Shown: piece after piece, positions 43,122 to 51,642 of the stretch
Layout: each line of letters opens with the position of its first letter
Numbering within the stretch: position 1 is the stretch's first letter
NCBI GenBank assembly: GCA_949096025.1
Contig: CARXKP010000003.1
Coordinates: forward strand, 1-61,871
DNA: 61,871 nt
Source of the DNA: an uncultured Eubacteriales bacterium
Lineage (GTDB): Bacteria; Bacillota; Clostridia; Christensenellales; UBA1242
Reading direction: 5' to 3'
Position numbers and translations under genes: made by a program
The notes under the pieces: generated by a model
What the model was told of the DNA's origin: nothing
Seen by the model: the letters and a program-made list of their open reading frames with translations, nothing else
Databases searched by the model: none

Positions 43122-44951
43122 CTACTCCACTGTCACCGATTTAGCAAGAGAGCGAGGTTTATCTGGATTATTTCCAAGCCTAACTGAGGTATAATAAGAG
43201 ATCAGTTGCATATAAACAACCGCTATGAGTGGCATATATTTTTCTTCCACTTCAGGCAAGCTTAACTGCATAAAAGCATTGTTTTCTTCAAATTGAGTCA
43301 ACTTAATTATCTTTCCTCCGCGAGCAGAGATTTCTTTTTCACTGCTTTGAGTCTTGTCTTTTACCATTTTTTGCGTAATAAATGAAAATACAAATGTTTT
43401 GTCATCAATAAGCGATATTGTACCGTGTTTTAATTCTCCTGCCGGGTATGCTTCACAGTGAATGTATGAAATTTCTTTAAGTTTTAAACTCGCCTCTCGT
43501 GCAAGGTCATAATCTAAGCCTCTGCCTATCATATAAATACTTTTCGACTGATAAATCTCATCTGCCACCTTTTGACAAATAGGTTTGATTTTATTGTGAC
43601 TGATAACTTTAGCCACATCTAGTAATTTTACAACCTCTCTATCAAAATCTTTAGCATTATCATCTAAAACTGATTTAAAATAAGATGAAATTAGATAAAA
43701 CAGTGCTACTTGAGAGTTATAAGCCTTTGTGCTAGCAACACCAATTTCAGCGCCCGCACTTGTATATATCACCCTATCTGCTACAAAACAAATGGAACTG
43801 TTTTTAACATTTGTCATAGCAAGGGTTAGCAAATTATTTTCCTTACACTTTGATAGAGCTTTTATGGTATCTGCCGTTTCTCCACTTTGACTTACAAAAA
43901 TAGCAAGGGTGTTTTTCTCTGGAATAAAGGTATTATACCTAAACTCTGATGCAATTTCCACCTCCGACTTTATTCCAATTTCTTCAAAAAGCCTTTTTCC
44001 AATAAGTCCTGCGTGATAGGCTGTTCCACAACCAATTATTAAAATCTTTTTAATCTTTCTTACAACATTTAATGGCAAAACTGTTCTCATTTTTTCGTAA
44101 CTGTTGTACTGTTCTATCGTTCTTGTTATCGCTCTTGGAATTTCATCTATCTCCTTTAACATAAAATGAGAATAATTCCCAAGATTTCCTCTTTCCTCTC
44201 TGTGACAGTCTGCCATATTTTTTAATTTCTTAGGCTTTAAGTTTTCGTCATAAACACTAACGTTTCCCTTTTCAACAACAGCAAACTGATTATCTTCAAG
44301 AATAAATGCACACTTTCCAACTTTTATACTGTTAAGGTCAGAACAAACAACACCTGCTTCTTCGTCACATCCAACTACTACAGGACTTCCATATTTTGCT
44401 ACTAAAATTTTATCCTTTTCGTAAGTCGTCAATACCGCTAAAGCGAAACTGCCTTTAATCATTCTACAAACTTTATTTAATGTGCTTAAAGCACTTCCGT
44501 CATAATATTTTTCAAGTAGATGAGCAACAACTTCACTATCTGTATCACTCACAAAACGCTTTGGAGAGAACTGTTTTTTTAACTCTTCAAAGTTTTCTAT
44601 TATTCCATTATGTACAATTACCCATTTCCCATTTTTACTAATATGAGGATGAGCATTCGCAACACTAGGCTTGCCGTGGGTAGCCCAACGAGTATGACCA
44701 ATTGCAATATCCCCTATAGGAAGGCATTTATTAATAACTTCCTCAAGACAAGACATCTGACCTTCGCTTTTTATAACAGTTAAGTTTTTAAATCTCTTAA
44801 TATGCTCATTATTATCAGCATACTCACAATCTAGATTATCTCCAATAAAAGCAATGCCCGCACTATCATAGCCTCGATATTCAAGTCTTTTAAGCCCACC
44901 CATAACTTCATTAATACTGTTTCTTCCTATGTAACCATAAATTCCACACAT
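43122..44951 (-). CDS. glmS: Glutamine-fructose-6-phosphate aminotransferase
   Basis: 609 residues, the usual length. Cys2 of MCGIYGYIG is the glutaminase nucleophile; GHTRWATHG and HNGIIENF follow. Two SIS domains contain CGTAYHAGL and SQSGETADT; the C-terminus ends KPRSLAKSVTVE. It makes glucosamine-6-P for cell wall precursors. No glmS ribozyme is visible in the 44952-45055 leader. Confidence 0.96.
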   Translation of the reverse strand: MCGIYGYIGRNSINEVMGGLKRLEYRGYDSAGIAFIGDNLDCEYADNNEHIKRFKNLTVIKSEGQMSCLEEVINKCLPIGDIAIGHTRWATHGKPSVANAHPHISKNGKWVIVHNGIIENFEELKKQFSPKRFVSDTDSEVVAHLLEKYYDGSALSTLNKVCRMIKGSFALAVLTTYEKDKILVAKYGSPVVVGCDEEAGVVCSDLNSIKVGKCAFILEDNQFAVVEKGNVSVYDENLKPKKLKNMADCHREERGNLGNYSHFMLKEIDEIPRAITRTIEQYNSYEKMRTVLPLNVVRKIKKILIIGCGTAYHAGLIGKRLFEEIGIKSEVEIASEFRYNTFIPEKNTLAIFVSQSGETADTIKALSKCKENNLLTLAMTNVKNSSICFVADRVIYTSAGAEIGVASTKAYNSQVALFYLISSYFKSVLDDNAKDFDREVVKLLDVAKVISHNKIKPICQKVADEIYQSKSIYMIGRGLDYDLAREASLKLKEISYIHCEAYPAGELKHGTISLIDDKTFVFSFITQKMVKDKTQSSEKEISARGGKIIKLTQFEENNAFMQLSLPEVEEKYMPLIAVVYMQLISYYTSVRLGNNPDKPRSLAKSVTVE

Positions 44952-45055
44952 AAATTTTTCTCCTAAATTGCATTCTCAGCACAATACAATTTATGAAATA
45001 ATAGATAGTTGTGATAGTCAAAAGAAAAATTAGCCCTCCTTAAGTAATAACCAAA

Positions 45056-45085
45056 CAAAAAACGCCTCAATAATTGAGGCATTTA
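45056..45085 (-). terminator. Terminator of spoIIP
   Basis: GCCTCAA-TTA-TTGAGGC hairpin with flanking A/T runs on the minus strand. Confidence 0.85.
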
Positions 45086-45088
45086 AAG

Positions 45089-46246
45089 TTATTTATTTGT
45101 ATTTTCTTTATCTTCCTTTCTCTTTAAAATTATTCCACCTACTCCTAATAGGAAAACAGTGAAAATAGATAATGCGAGGGCAGCAATCCATCCTTTACTT
45201 GATGCTTTAGGAAGTTCTTTTTCTGTAATTGTTTGATTATTATCAGTTAAACTATCATTATTATTTTCAAAATTAGGTGGTTTAACTCCGACCACATCAT
45301 TTGGCTTTACAGTTTCATCTACTATAATGTTTCCCTCTTCATCAACCTTGCTACCAAATAATGATGTATCAACAACTTCGGCAAGCAGTGGCAAAGAATT
45401 TAAAACATATTCCTTTTCAATAAGGTAAGTCCCCATTTCAAAAAGAAGTGCTGTAGGTTGAAGTGCTTGATTATAATGACCTTTACCTAAATATATATCA
45501 GAGAATAAAAATGGATATTTATCATTACCAAGAGCAAAAAGAGTTTGGGCAAATTCAAAATTTTCATTAAAATTAGGATTTGACTTACCGAGAACCATTC
45601 TTATCTTGCTGTAACTTTTTCCGTTGTTTGTGACATAGTAGTAACTCTTGCTTACTCCGTCGCGATGAACATCAAACATAGCATCAGGTCGTTGTTCATT
45701 CAAAAGTCTTTGAGCGGTAACAGCTGATCTAGAATAGGCAGTGTTATTGTGAGGAATATGTAACGATTCATCAAGAATTACTTGTATCCCTTTCTTTTCG
45801 AGCTGTTCTTTAAAGTCCTTAGCAACATCGTGTATTCCACCCTTCCCATAAATACTATCATAACCGTCCGTTGGAGTATAACTTTCATCATTATGGGTCA
45901 TATAAAGACAAATTTTCTTTTTTAACTCGCCACGCTGTGACATCTTATCCTTCGCAACATCTTTTTTAGTCGAAATCTTAGGTGGCTGTTTTTTCTCGAC
46001 GAGGACAGCATAACCTTTGTGATTATCTATATGAGTTATTTTATATAAAGAAAAGTCAGCAGTGATAAATTCGTCCCCTATTTCAATCTGGCTTTTTTCA
46101 CAAATGATATCTCCGTTTTCATTATAGATAACATAATTTTCATAAGGCAGTCCATCAGCATAAACAAATAGACTAACCCCTGCGATTTGACAACCAGAAA
46201 AAATCATTAGCGAAAAAATTAACATTAGGATAATTTTATTTTTCAT
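45089..46246 (-). CDS. spoIIP: Stage II sporulation protein P-like cell wall hydrolase
   Basis: 385 residues. YMTHNDESYTPTDGYDS, DVAKDFKEQLEKKGI and DVHRDGV are the SpoIIP amidase/endopeptidase motifs; with SpoIID and SpoIIM it degrades septal peptidoglycan to drive engulfment. The N-terminal signal ends in a near-lipobox (IFSGC, Cys19). Unusually there is also a C-terminal TM (~350-373) with a basic tail, so both ends may be membrane-attached. No SD precedes the ATG. Confidence 0.85.
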   Translation of the reverse strand: MKNKIILMLIFSLMIFSGCQIAGVSLFVYADGLPYENYVIYNENGDIICEKSQIEIGDEFITADFSLYKITHIDNHKGYAVLVEKKQPPKISTKKDVAKDKMSQRGELKKKICLYMTHNDESYTPTDGYDSIYGKGGIHDVAKDFKEQLEKKGIQVILDESLHIPHNNTAYSRSAVTAQRLLNEQRPDAMFDVHRDGVSKSYYYVTNNGKSYSKIRMVLGKSNPNFNENFEFAQTLFALGNDKYPFLFSDIYLGKGHYNQALQPTALLFEMGTYLIEKEYVLNSLPLLAEVVDTSLFGSKVDEEGNIIVDETVKPNDVVGVKPPNFENNNDSLTDNNQTITEKELPKASSKGWIAALALSIFTVFLLGVGGIILKRKEDKENTNK

Positions 46247-46258
46247 ATGTTTATTGTG

Positions 46259-46272
46259 TCACAAATATGTGA
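46259..46272. promoter_or_regulatory. Palindrome upstream of spoIIP
   Basis: TCACA-AATA-TGTGA, 12 nt upstream of the start codon, where an SD would be expected. Possible operator; no regulator can be named. Confidence 0.3.
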
Positions 46273-46320
46273 AATAATACATTTTATCACTTAAAAACGC
46301 AAATTTTGATATTTTCAACA

Positions 46321-46344
46321 AAAAAAGATGCAAATTGCACCTTT
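46321..46344 (-). terminator. Terminator of the PIN-protein operon
   Basis: AAGGTGCA / TGCATCTT hairpin (one G-T pair) followed by a U run. Confidence 0.65.
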
Positions 46345-47362
46345 AATTCATTTCATATTCATCTTTAAATCTTTCACTTTCGCTTTCTATATGTTCAAGC
46401 TTAACAAGCGAACTTTCCCTTTCAGATTGATAATAGCACCTCTTTGAAATCTCTTCAGGCGAATATGCAAGAGTAAATGTAAAACCTTTATCCTTATATA
46501 ATGAAATAATGTCAATCATATTATCCCTTCTTCTTTCATTCCAAGGACTCTCTTCTTTATCACAAATAAAATCTTGAAGATTGAAGGATACTAAAGGAAT
46601 TCCCGCTAAAATGGCTTCTGCCATAATCTGCACATCGCCATACTCATCAACAGAATTAAATTCTTTTTTCATTGGAGATGTATCTTCTCTTGATTTTATC
46701 TGTAATTTTTCAACCACATCATCTCTAATCTGTAAAACTTTCTCATCTTCAATTTTAATTAATGTTATATATTCCTTTAGAAAACGATCAACATCTTCTT
46801 CAAGCAATAACATTCCTTTTGTTTTTCCATTTGTTTTCTCTTCAATATGATTTTCTACTTCTTTTAAAGTTGAACTTGTTATACATAAGTCAACATTTCC
46901 TGATAGGCTTTCAAGCAATAATTGTCCTGCCTGATATATTTGAGAAACTTTTGAATATTCTTCCTTTAGCCAATTTAAAAAATCCTCATCATATTTAGAT
47001 TCATTTACCTCATCAACAAAATTCTTGCCTCTTTGATATTCTTCCTCAGTTGGTTTTTTAACAAAGTAACCATTAGGTGCAACGAAATCACCCTTTTCAT
47101 AGTCTTTTAGAACTTTACTTTCTTTTTGAAATCTTTTATTAATATATTGAATATATTCTTCAACCATATTATCAATCGGACTATTCTTTGAAGGAGTAAA
47201 ACTTTTTATCATTGCACCTTTAATTTTTTCTTCCAAGAAATCCTTTTCTAATTTTCTTTCATAAAGGTAAGCCTCATATTTTTTATAGCCTCTTTCTTTA
47301 AATTTATTGTTTTCTGACACAAGTCTTAAAACAACACAGGTATCAACGGATAGCTTTTTCAT
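46343..47362 (-). CDS. PIN-like nuclease domain protein
   Basis: 339 residues. SVDTCVVLRLV with Asp7 fits PIN strand 1, TSSTLKEVENHI fits the second acidic site, and DVQIMAEAILAGIPLVSFNLQDF fits the late PIN motif. The region between is a large charged helical insertion (~25-140). PIN domains are metal-dependent RNases found in toxins and RNA processing. There is no antitoxin-like gene; the two upstream genes encode highly charged helical proteins. It starts 1 nt after the upstream stop. AGGAGG at the start. Confidence 0.55.
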   Translation of the reverse strand: MKKLSVDTCVVLRLVSENNKFKERGYKKYEAYLYERKLEKDFLEEKIKGAMIKSFTPSKNSPIDNMVEEYIQYINKRFQKESKVLKDYEKGDFVAPNGYFVKKPTEEEYQRGKNFVDEVNESKYDEDFLNWLKEEYSKVSQIYQAGQLLLESLSGNVDLCITSSTLKEVENHIEEKTNGKTKGMLLLEEDVDRFLKEYITLIKIEDEKVLQIRDDVVEKLQIKSREDTSPMKKEFNSVDEYGDVQIMAEAILAGIPLVSFNLQDFICDKEESPWNERRRDNMIDIISLYKDKGFTFTLAYSPEEISKRCYYQSERESSLVKLEHIESESERFKDEYEMN

Positions 47363-47363
47363 A

Positions 47364-47957
47364 CTATTCCTCCTCTTCCGTTGACCTAACTTCTACAACG
47401 CTCTTAAATTTGCCTTTATATTTTTCGTGAATTCGCCTGTCTTCTTCTCTGAGAAATTTTTTTCTTTCCTCTTCTGTCATTGCAGAAAGCATTTTTACTC
47501 TCTCCCGACGAGATTCTTCAATTTGTTTTTGAATTAATTTAAAATTTTGATATTCCCTCTCGTCCCGTTCGTCCCATTCTTTTCTTATACGATCTCTTTC
47601 TTCTTTTGGGTATTTAGATAGACTCTCTCCACTTAGAACCACTTTCTGATTGAAACTTACAACCCATAAGTTTTCTAATATTTCAATACGATTGTTTAAA
47701 AAGTCAACAACCTTGTCACCGCTTTTTTTTATTACTTCTTCGACTTCTTTTCTAAAGTCTTTTTGCCCTAGCATATCCGCCAATTTATTGTTTTCTTCAA
47801 CCAAAAAAGTAATCCTTTCTAATCCTTGAAGGTTTTTGAGAGATTCTTCTCTTTCTTTATGGATTTTTTCAAGTTTTTCAAGAGCCTCTGCTTGTGCTTT
47901 TGCATTCTTTGCATCTCTTTCAGCATACCTTGCTTTTAAGTCTTTAGGGATTTCCAC
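47364..47957 (-). CDS. Highly charged coiled-coil protein, unknown
   Basis: 197 residues from GTG 47957 with AGGAGGG upstream. Lys/Glu/Arg make up a large share of residues and the pattern is continuous helix (LEKLEKIHKEREESLKNLQG). No catalytic motif seen. Middle gene of a three-gene unit with the PIN-like protein, so perhaps a structural partner. Confidence 0.65.
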   Translation of the reverse strand: MEIPKDLKARYAERDAKNAKAQAEALEKLEKIHKEREESLKNLQGLERITFLVEENNKLADMLGQKDFRKEVEEVIKKSGDKVVDFLNNRIEILENLWVVSFNQKVVLSGESLSKYPKEERDRIRKEWDERDEREYQNFKLIQKQIEESRRERVKMLSAMTEEERKKFLREEDRRIHEKYKGKFKSVVEVRSTEEEE

Positions 47958-47985
47958 TTTCCTTACCCTCCTAGAAATGGATATT

Positions 47986-48789
47986 CTACTCTTTTTCTCC
48001 GTTTAAATTTAGATTATCTTTATATTCTTGAGTTTCTTTGGAAAGTTCTCTGCTGGCAAGGTTTTTAAGTAAGAGATTTCCAAGGGCTTTCTCTTTATCA
48101 GAGCCTCTAAACATTAAAAGGTTTTTTCCAAGGGCAAATTGCACTAATGTATCTTCCTTATCTTTTTTATAAGCTTTCATTAGTCCCTTTCTTGTTATTT
48201 TAACGCATTTTCTAAGATCGGCAAGATCAAACATTGGCATACTTCGTTGGAGTTCTACCGCCCTTTCACAGAAAAGTGGATTCTTTGTTTGAAGTCCTAT
48301 ATTCCAGTATTCTCCAATACATTCCTTTTTAAGTTTTATAAATGAAATATTATAAAAGTCCTTTTCAAGTTCCTTCTTTTGTTCAAATTTTCGGTTTGCC
48401 TGTCTTTCTATATCTCTTTGTTCAGCGTACTCTACAATAAGAGTGTTATCATATTTTCTCTGTAATTCGTTAATATCATCTTCAATTTCAGAAATAGCCA
48501 AAATAAGTTTGTCTACTTTTACAATATCTTCTGCTTTGTCAAAACGAAGTTTATTTGCTTTAGCAAAGTCCTCATCTGGATTGATACCCTTATAATTTTC
48601 TACAATTTCATCAACCTTAGGGCTTCTATCTTTACGAAAAAAGAATAGATAAAATGATTGTACTGCATTTATCTGTCCCATTTCAGCAAGAGCTTTTAAA
48701 GCATCTTTATCAATCTCGCGGTAAAGCATATAATTTGACCAAATTGTAATAAAATCATTATCTAGTTTTGTTAAATTTCCTTGTAACAT
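47986..48789 (-). CDS. Helical protein of unknown function
   Basis: 267 residues from ATG 48789, preferred because GGAGG lies 5 nt upstream; an in-frame ATG exists 33 nt earlier without an SD. Mostly helical and charged, with LTKLDNDFITIWSNYMLYRE near the start and a repeat-like C-terminal half. No family recognised. First gene of the PIN-protein operon. Confidence 0.65.
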   Translation of the reverse strand: MLQGNLTKLDNDFITIWSNYMLYREIDKDALKALAEMGQINAVQSFYLFFFRKDRSPKVDEIVENYKGINPDEDFAKANKLRFDKAEDIVKVDKLILAISEIEDDINELQRKYDNTLIVEYAEQRDIERQANRKFEQKKELEKDFYNISFIKLKKECIGEYWNIGLQTKNPLFCERAVELQRSMPMFDLADLRKCVKITRKGLMKAYKKDKEDTLVQFALGKNLLMFRGSDKEKALGNLLLKNLASRELSKETQEYKDNLNLNGEKE

Positions 48790-48854
48790 TTTTGCCTCCA
48801 TTTTTTCTTTATAAGTATACATTACTTCACTTTGAAAGTCAATACAAACCTTTG

Positions 48855-48883
48855 TTGACTATTTGATAAATATATTATATAAT
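48855..48883 (+). promoter_or_regulatory. Promoter of the HD-domain gene
   Basis: TTGACT (48855-48860), 17-nt spacer, TATAAT (48878-48883). Confidence 0.75.
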
Positions 48884-48900
48884 AATTTAGTGAGGACAAT

Positions 48901-49545
48901 ATGAAAGATATAAACACCAATTTAAAAAAGTATATTGAGAAAAATATACTCCCTTGCTACGACACATTTGACCACGGTCACGATAGCAGACATATCAACG
49001 CGGTTATTGAAAGAGCCCTTGAATTTGCAAAAGAGTTAAATAACCCAAAAATTAATATGAACATAGTTTATACTTCCGCTGCCTATCACGACATTGGTAT
49101 GATTGTTGCAAGAAAGGGTCACGCAAAACATTCACACGATTATGTTCTTTCTGATAAAGGTTTAAAAGATTTTTTCAATAATGAAGAAATAACTCTTATT
49201 GCTGAGGCTTGCGAGGACCATTCAACCTCAACTGGCAGAACTCCCCGCTCAATTTATGGTAAAATAGTGTCAGACGCAGATAAAGATAATGATATGGATA
49301 TATCTCTAATGAGAGCCTGGGATTATTCTATTCATAATTTCCCTAATTTAACCGAAGAGGAACACATTAATGATATTCATAAGGAAATTGTAAAAAGATT
49401 TGGTGAAGGAGGATCTGTTAAATTTTATCTACCTGCTGAAAAAATACAATCCTTTTTAAAACAGATGAGACACTATGCAGAAAACAAAGAAGATTTTGCT
49501 GATGCTATGAGAGAGCTTCTTTCAAGACAGCAAGAAAAAGATTAA
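48901..49545 (+). CDS. HD-domain phosphohydrolase
   Basis: 214 residues. The HD metal site is visible: H31, H63-D64 in YHDIGM, further His in RKGHAKHSHDY and H107 in EDHSTS, then SDADKDND. HD hydrolases cleave phosphates from nucleotides; the exact substrate is unknown. The start follows GAGGA. Monocistronic. Confidence 0.85.
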   Translation: MKDINTNLKKYIEKNILPCYDTFDHGHDSRHINAVIERALEFAKELNNPKINMNIVYTSAAYHDIGMIVARKGHAKHSHDYVLSDKGLKDFFNNEEITLIAEACEDHSTSTGRTPRSIYGKIVSDADKDNDMDISLMRAWDYSIHNFPNLTEEEHINDIHKEIVKRFGEGGSVKFYLPAEKIQSFLKQMRHYAENKEDFADAMRELLSRQQEKD

Positions 49546-49550
49546 TTTAA

Positions 49551-49583
49551 GAATACGCAATCAATTATTGGTTGCGTTTTTTG
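49551..49583 (+). terminator. Terminator of the HD-domain gene
   Basis: ACGCAA / TTGCGT arms with an inner CAA/TTG pairing and a T run. Confidence 0.75.
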
Positions 49584-49640
49584 TTAAGAATGGTTTCACA
49601 AAAATAAGATTTACATCATATTAAAAAGAAGGAGGATACA

Positions 49641-50210
49641 ATGAATATTGTTCAAAAATTAAGTGATAACACTAAAGAATATATAGATAATTTTTATAAA
49701 ATTTTAGATGAAATGACAGAAAATATGAGGGCTGTTTCACCAAACGCCAGCATTTCTGACACCTTTATTCGTCAAATGATTCCTCATCACGAAGCAGCAA
49801 TTAAAATGAGTGAAAATATCTTAAATTTTACTACAGACACTGCCATTGAAGAACTAGCAAAAAACATAATAACCGACCAAACAAAAGAAATTTCTAAAAT
49901 GCAATATATGCTTGAGGACTGTTCTGCTATAACCAATAGTGAAGTGGATATCAATCTTTATATGCGAGAATACAATGTTATATTTGACAATATGATTAAA
50001 AAAATGAATAATTCAAGTTCAACCAATAATCTTAACGCAAACTTTTTGACAGAAATGATTCCACACCACGAAAGTACAATTAATATGGCAAAAAATGTAC
50101 TCAAATATGAAATTTGTCAAGACCTTAAAAAACTTGCTGAAAATATAGTTGTTTCTCAGTCAGCACAGCTTACACTAATGCAAAATCTACTTAGAGGAAG
50201 AATGTTTTAA
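49641..50210 (+). CDS. Tandem DUF305-family protein
   Basis: 189 residues. Two copies of the DUF305 helix motif are present: FIRQMIPHHEAAIKMSENIL and FLTEMIPHHESTINMAKNVL, each with MIPHHE. DUF305 proteins are ferritin-like helical bundles often near metal-handling genes. There is no signal peptide, so cytosolic. SD AAGGAGG. Function uncertain. Confidence 0.85.
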   Translation: MNIVQKLSDNTKEYIDNFYKILDEMTENMRAVSPNASISDTFIRQMIPHHEAAIKMSENILNFTTDTAIEELAKNIITDQTKEISKMQYMLEDCSAITNSEVDINLYMREYNVIFDNMIKKMNNSSSTNNLNANFLTEMIPHHESTINMAKNVLKYEICQDLKKLAENIVVSQSAQLTLMQNLLRGRMF

Positions 50211-50265
50211 TTAATAATAATAAAAAGCATTTTGATTTTATATTTTACAACATTTCTTAATACAA

Positions 50266-50296
50266 ACAAAAACAAGTCTTTGTAGACTTGTTTTTA
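50266..50296. terminator. Bidirectional terminator
   Basis: ACAAGTCT-TTGT-AGACTTGT with A and T runs, between convergent genes. Confidence 0.85.
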
Positions 50297-50298
50297 GT

Positions 50299-51054
50299 TT
50301 AATATTTATAATAATCATCAATGCCATCTAGAACTATTTCATCTTCACTTAAATCTAATTTTTCTTCTATTTTTCTTAATGAAAACTTTCTATTAAGTTC
50401 TTCAATAAATGCAATCTGCCCCGTATTCGCAGCTCTTCCAAGAGGAATGGCATAAGAAGGCTTACCTCTAGCATAATCTTGTTTATCTCTGATTATTTTA
50501 GTCACATCTTTAACAAGTTGTTCATCACCTTGTTTTACAACCATATCAACAAATTCATCAAAAATATAAAATCCTGGTGCACAAGTACGGTAACCACGAG
50601 CATTACTTGCAAGTTCAGTGATTGCTTCTGCATCTTTGGTTTTAACAACAGCATCAACAAGTTTTAAGAACTGCTTTCTATCTATGCTATAAACGTGCAT
50701 TGCAAATAATGCCATTCCCGTACTATCTTTAGTTTCAAGTTCAGCCTCAAAGAGCCCCTCTAAAAACTCTGGGTGTTCTTTATTTGTAAGGTTTGCACAT
50801 CTATAAATCTTTTCACCATCTTTCGACTCTATTGCAAGATTGACATAGTCATTTAAATCTTTTTGATTTAAACCTTCTACAACCTCGCTTCCCCAAAACA
50901 TATCAGCAAACAGAAATATATTATTAAAGTCGATTTCAAGTGCTCTAGCAACTGCTTCTTTTAAATATGGTGAATACCCACCTCTATTCCCATTGTTAGC
51001 ACTAGTTCTAGTATAATGTTCATCAAGTTTTTTTAAAGTCTCTTTTGATAACAT
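50299..51054 (-). CDS. Helical-repeat protein of unknown function
   Basis: 251 residues, alpha-helical with ~35-40-residue periodicity (for example FLEGLFEAELETKDSTGMALFA / FLKLVDAVVKTKDAEAITELA / FVDMVVKQGDEQLVKDVTK), which suggests a HEAT/ARM-like solenoid. Acidic C-terminus. AAGGAGAT before the ATG. No enzymatic motif seen. Confidence 0.75.
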   Translation of the reverse strand: MLSKETLKKLDEHYTRTSANNGNRGGYSPYLKEAVARALEIDFNNIFLFADMFWGSEVVEGLNQKDLNDYVNLAIESKDGEKIYRCANLTNKEHPEFLEGLFEAELETKDSTGMALFAMHVYSIDRKQFLKLVDAVVKTKDAEAITELASNARGYRTCAPGFYIFDEFVDMVVKQGDEQLVKDVTKIIRDKQDYARGKPSYAIPLGRAANTGQIAFIEELNRKFSLRKIEEKLDLSEDEIVLDGIDDYYKY

Positions 51055-51328
51055 TTTTATCTCCTTTTTAAATTATAGCATCTTAATTCTGTTTGTCAAG
51101 ATAAGAATTTTGGTTTTATGTAATTTGTCATTTTCTTTCAATTACTACTACTCTTAAATATTTATTTTCTTTAAGTAAATTAAGTTCCTTTTTACCTATT
51201 TCTTTCATATTTAAAAATTTAATTAAAAATTCATCTAAACTTATTTTTTCAAATTTCTCCTTTAAAATATTACAAAAAATTTAGAAGTAGACACTTAAGA
51301 CCTTTGCATATAAACCTCGCATACTAAA

Positions 51329-51408
51329 AATCCTTGTAAAAACAAAATTTTAATTTTAAGACAATCTTAAACTTGCAGGTTGATGAAATCAACTTATTAT
51401 AAAGTATT
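51329..51408 (-). repeat. Structured ~80-nt element, copy A
   Basis: Related to copy B. Inner hairpin GTTGAT-GAA-ATCAAC, a conserved AATTTTA..ACAATC core, and AT-rich ends that pair only partly. On the minus strand the 3' end runs into TTTTT, as a terminator or sRNA would. The strand is inferred. Confidence 0.5.
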
Positions 51409-51458
51409 ATTACAAAAATGCAAACCTACTTGTATAAGTAAATACAACACAACAAAAA

Positions 51459-51540
51459 AATACTTGTGAGAAGTAAAATCTTTAATTTTAGAACAATCGC
51501 AAGATAGTCAGTTGGCTTCAGCCAACTTCTTACAAGTATT
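51459..51540 (-). repeat. Structured 82-nt element, copy B
   Basis: Outer arms AATACTTGTAAGAAG and CTTCTCACAAGTATT pair almost completely, and an inner hairpin GTTGGC-TGAA-GCCAAC is closed. On the minus strand it ends in a run of T. The rest of 51055-51642 is AT-rich and holds no convincing gene. Confidence 0.55.
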
Positions 51541-51600
51541 AAAACTTTTTCTTATTATTTTTTCAACATTAAAAAATAATTATGAAAGTTAAATCTATTT

Positions 51601-51638
51601 AAAAAAAAGAGAAATATCTAAAAGATAAATCTCTTTTT
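51601..51638 (-). terminator. Terminator of the membrane coiled-coil gene
   Basis: AAAAAGAGATTTATCT / AGATATTTCTCTTTTT arms with a short loop on the minus strand. Confidence 0.8.
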
Positions 51639-51642
51639 AAAA

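Noticed and set aside
44952..45055. Possible glmS ribozyme upstream of glmS
   Set aside because: The leader is too short and AT-rich, with none of the conserved ribozyme core visible.
51127..51290. Short minus-strand frame ending KYLRVVVIERK
   Set aside because: It has no usable start codon in frame with the nearby AAAGGAG; at best a decayed remnant.
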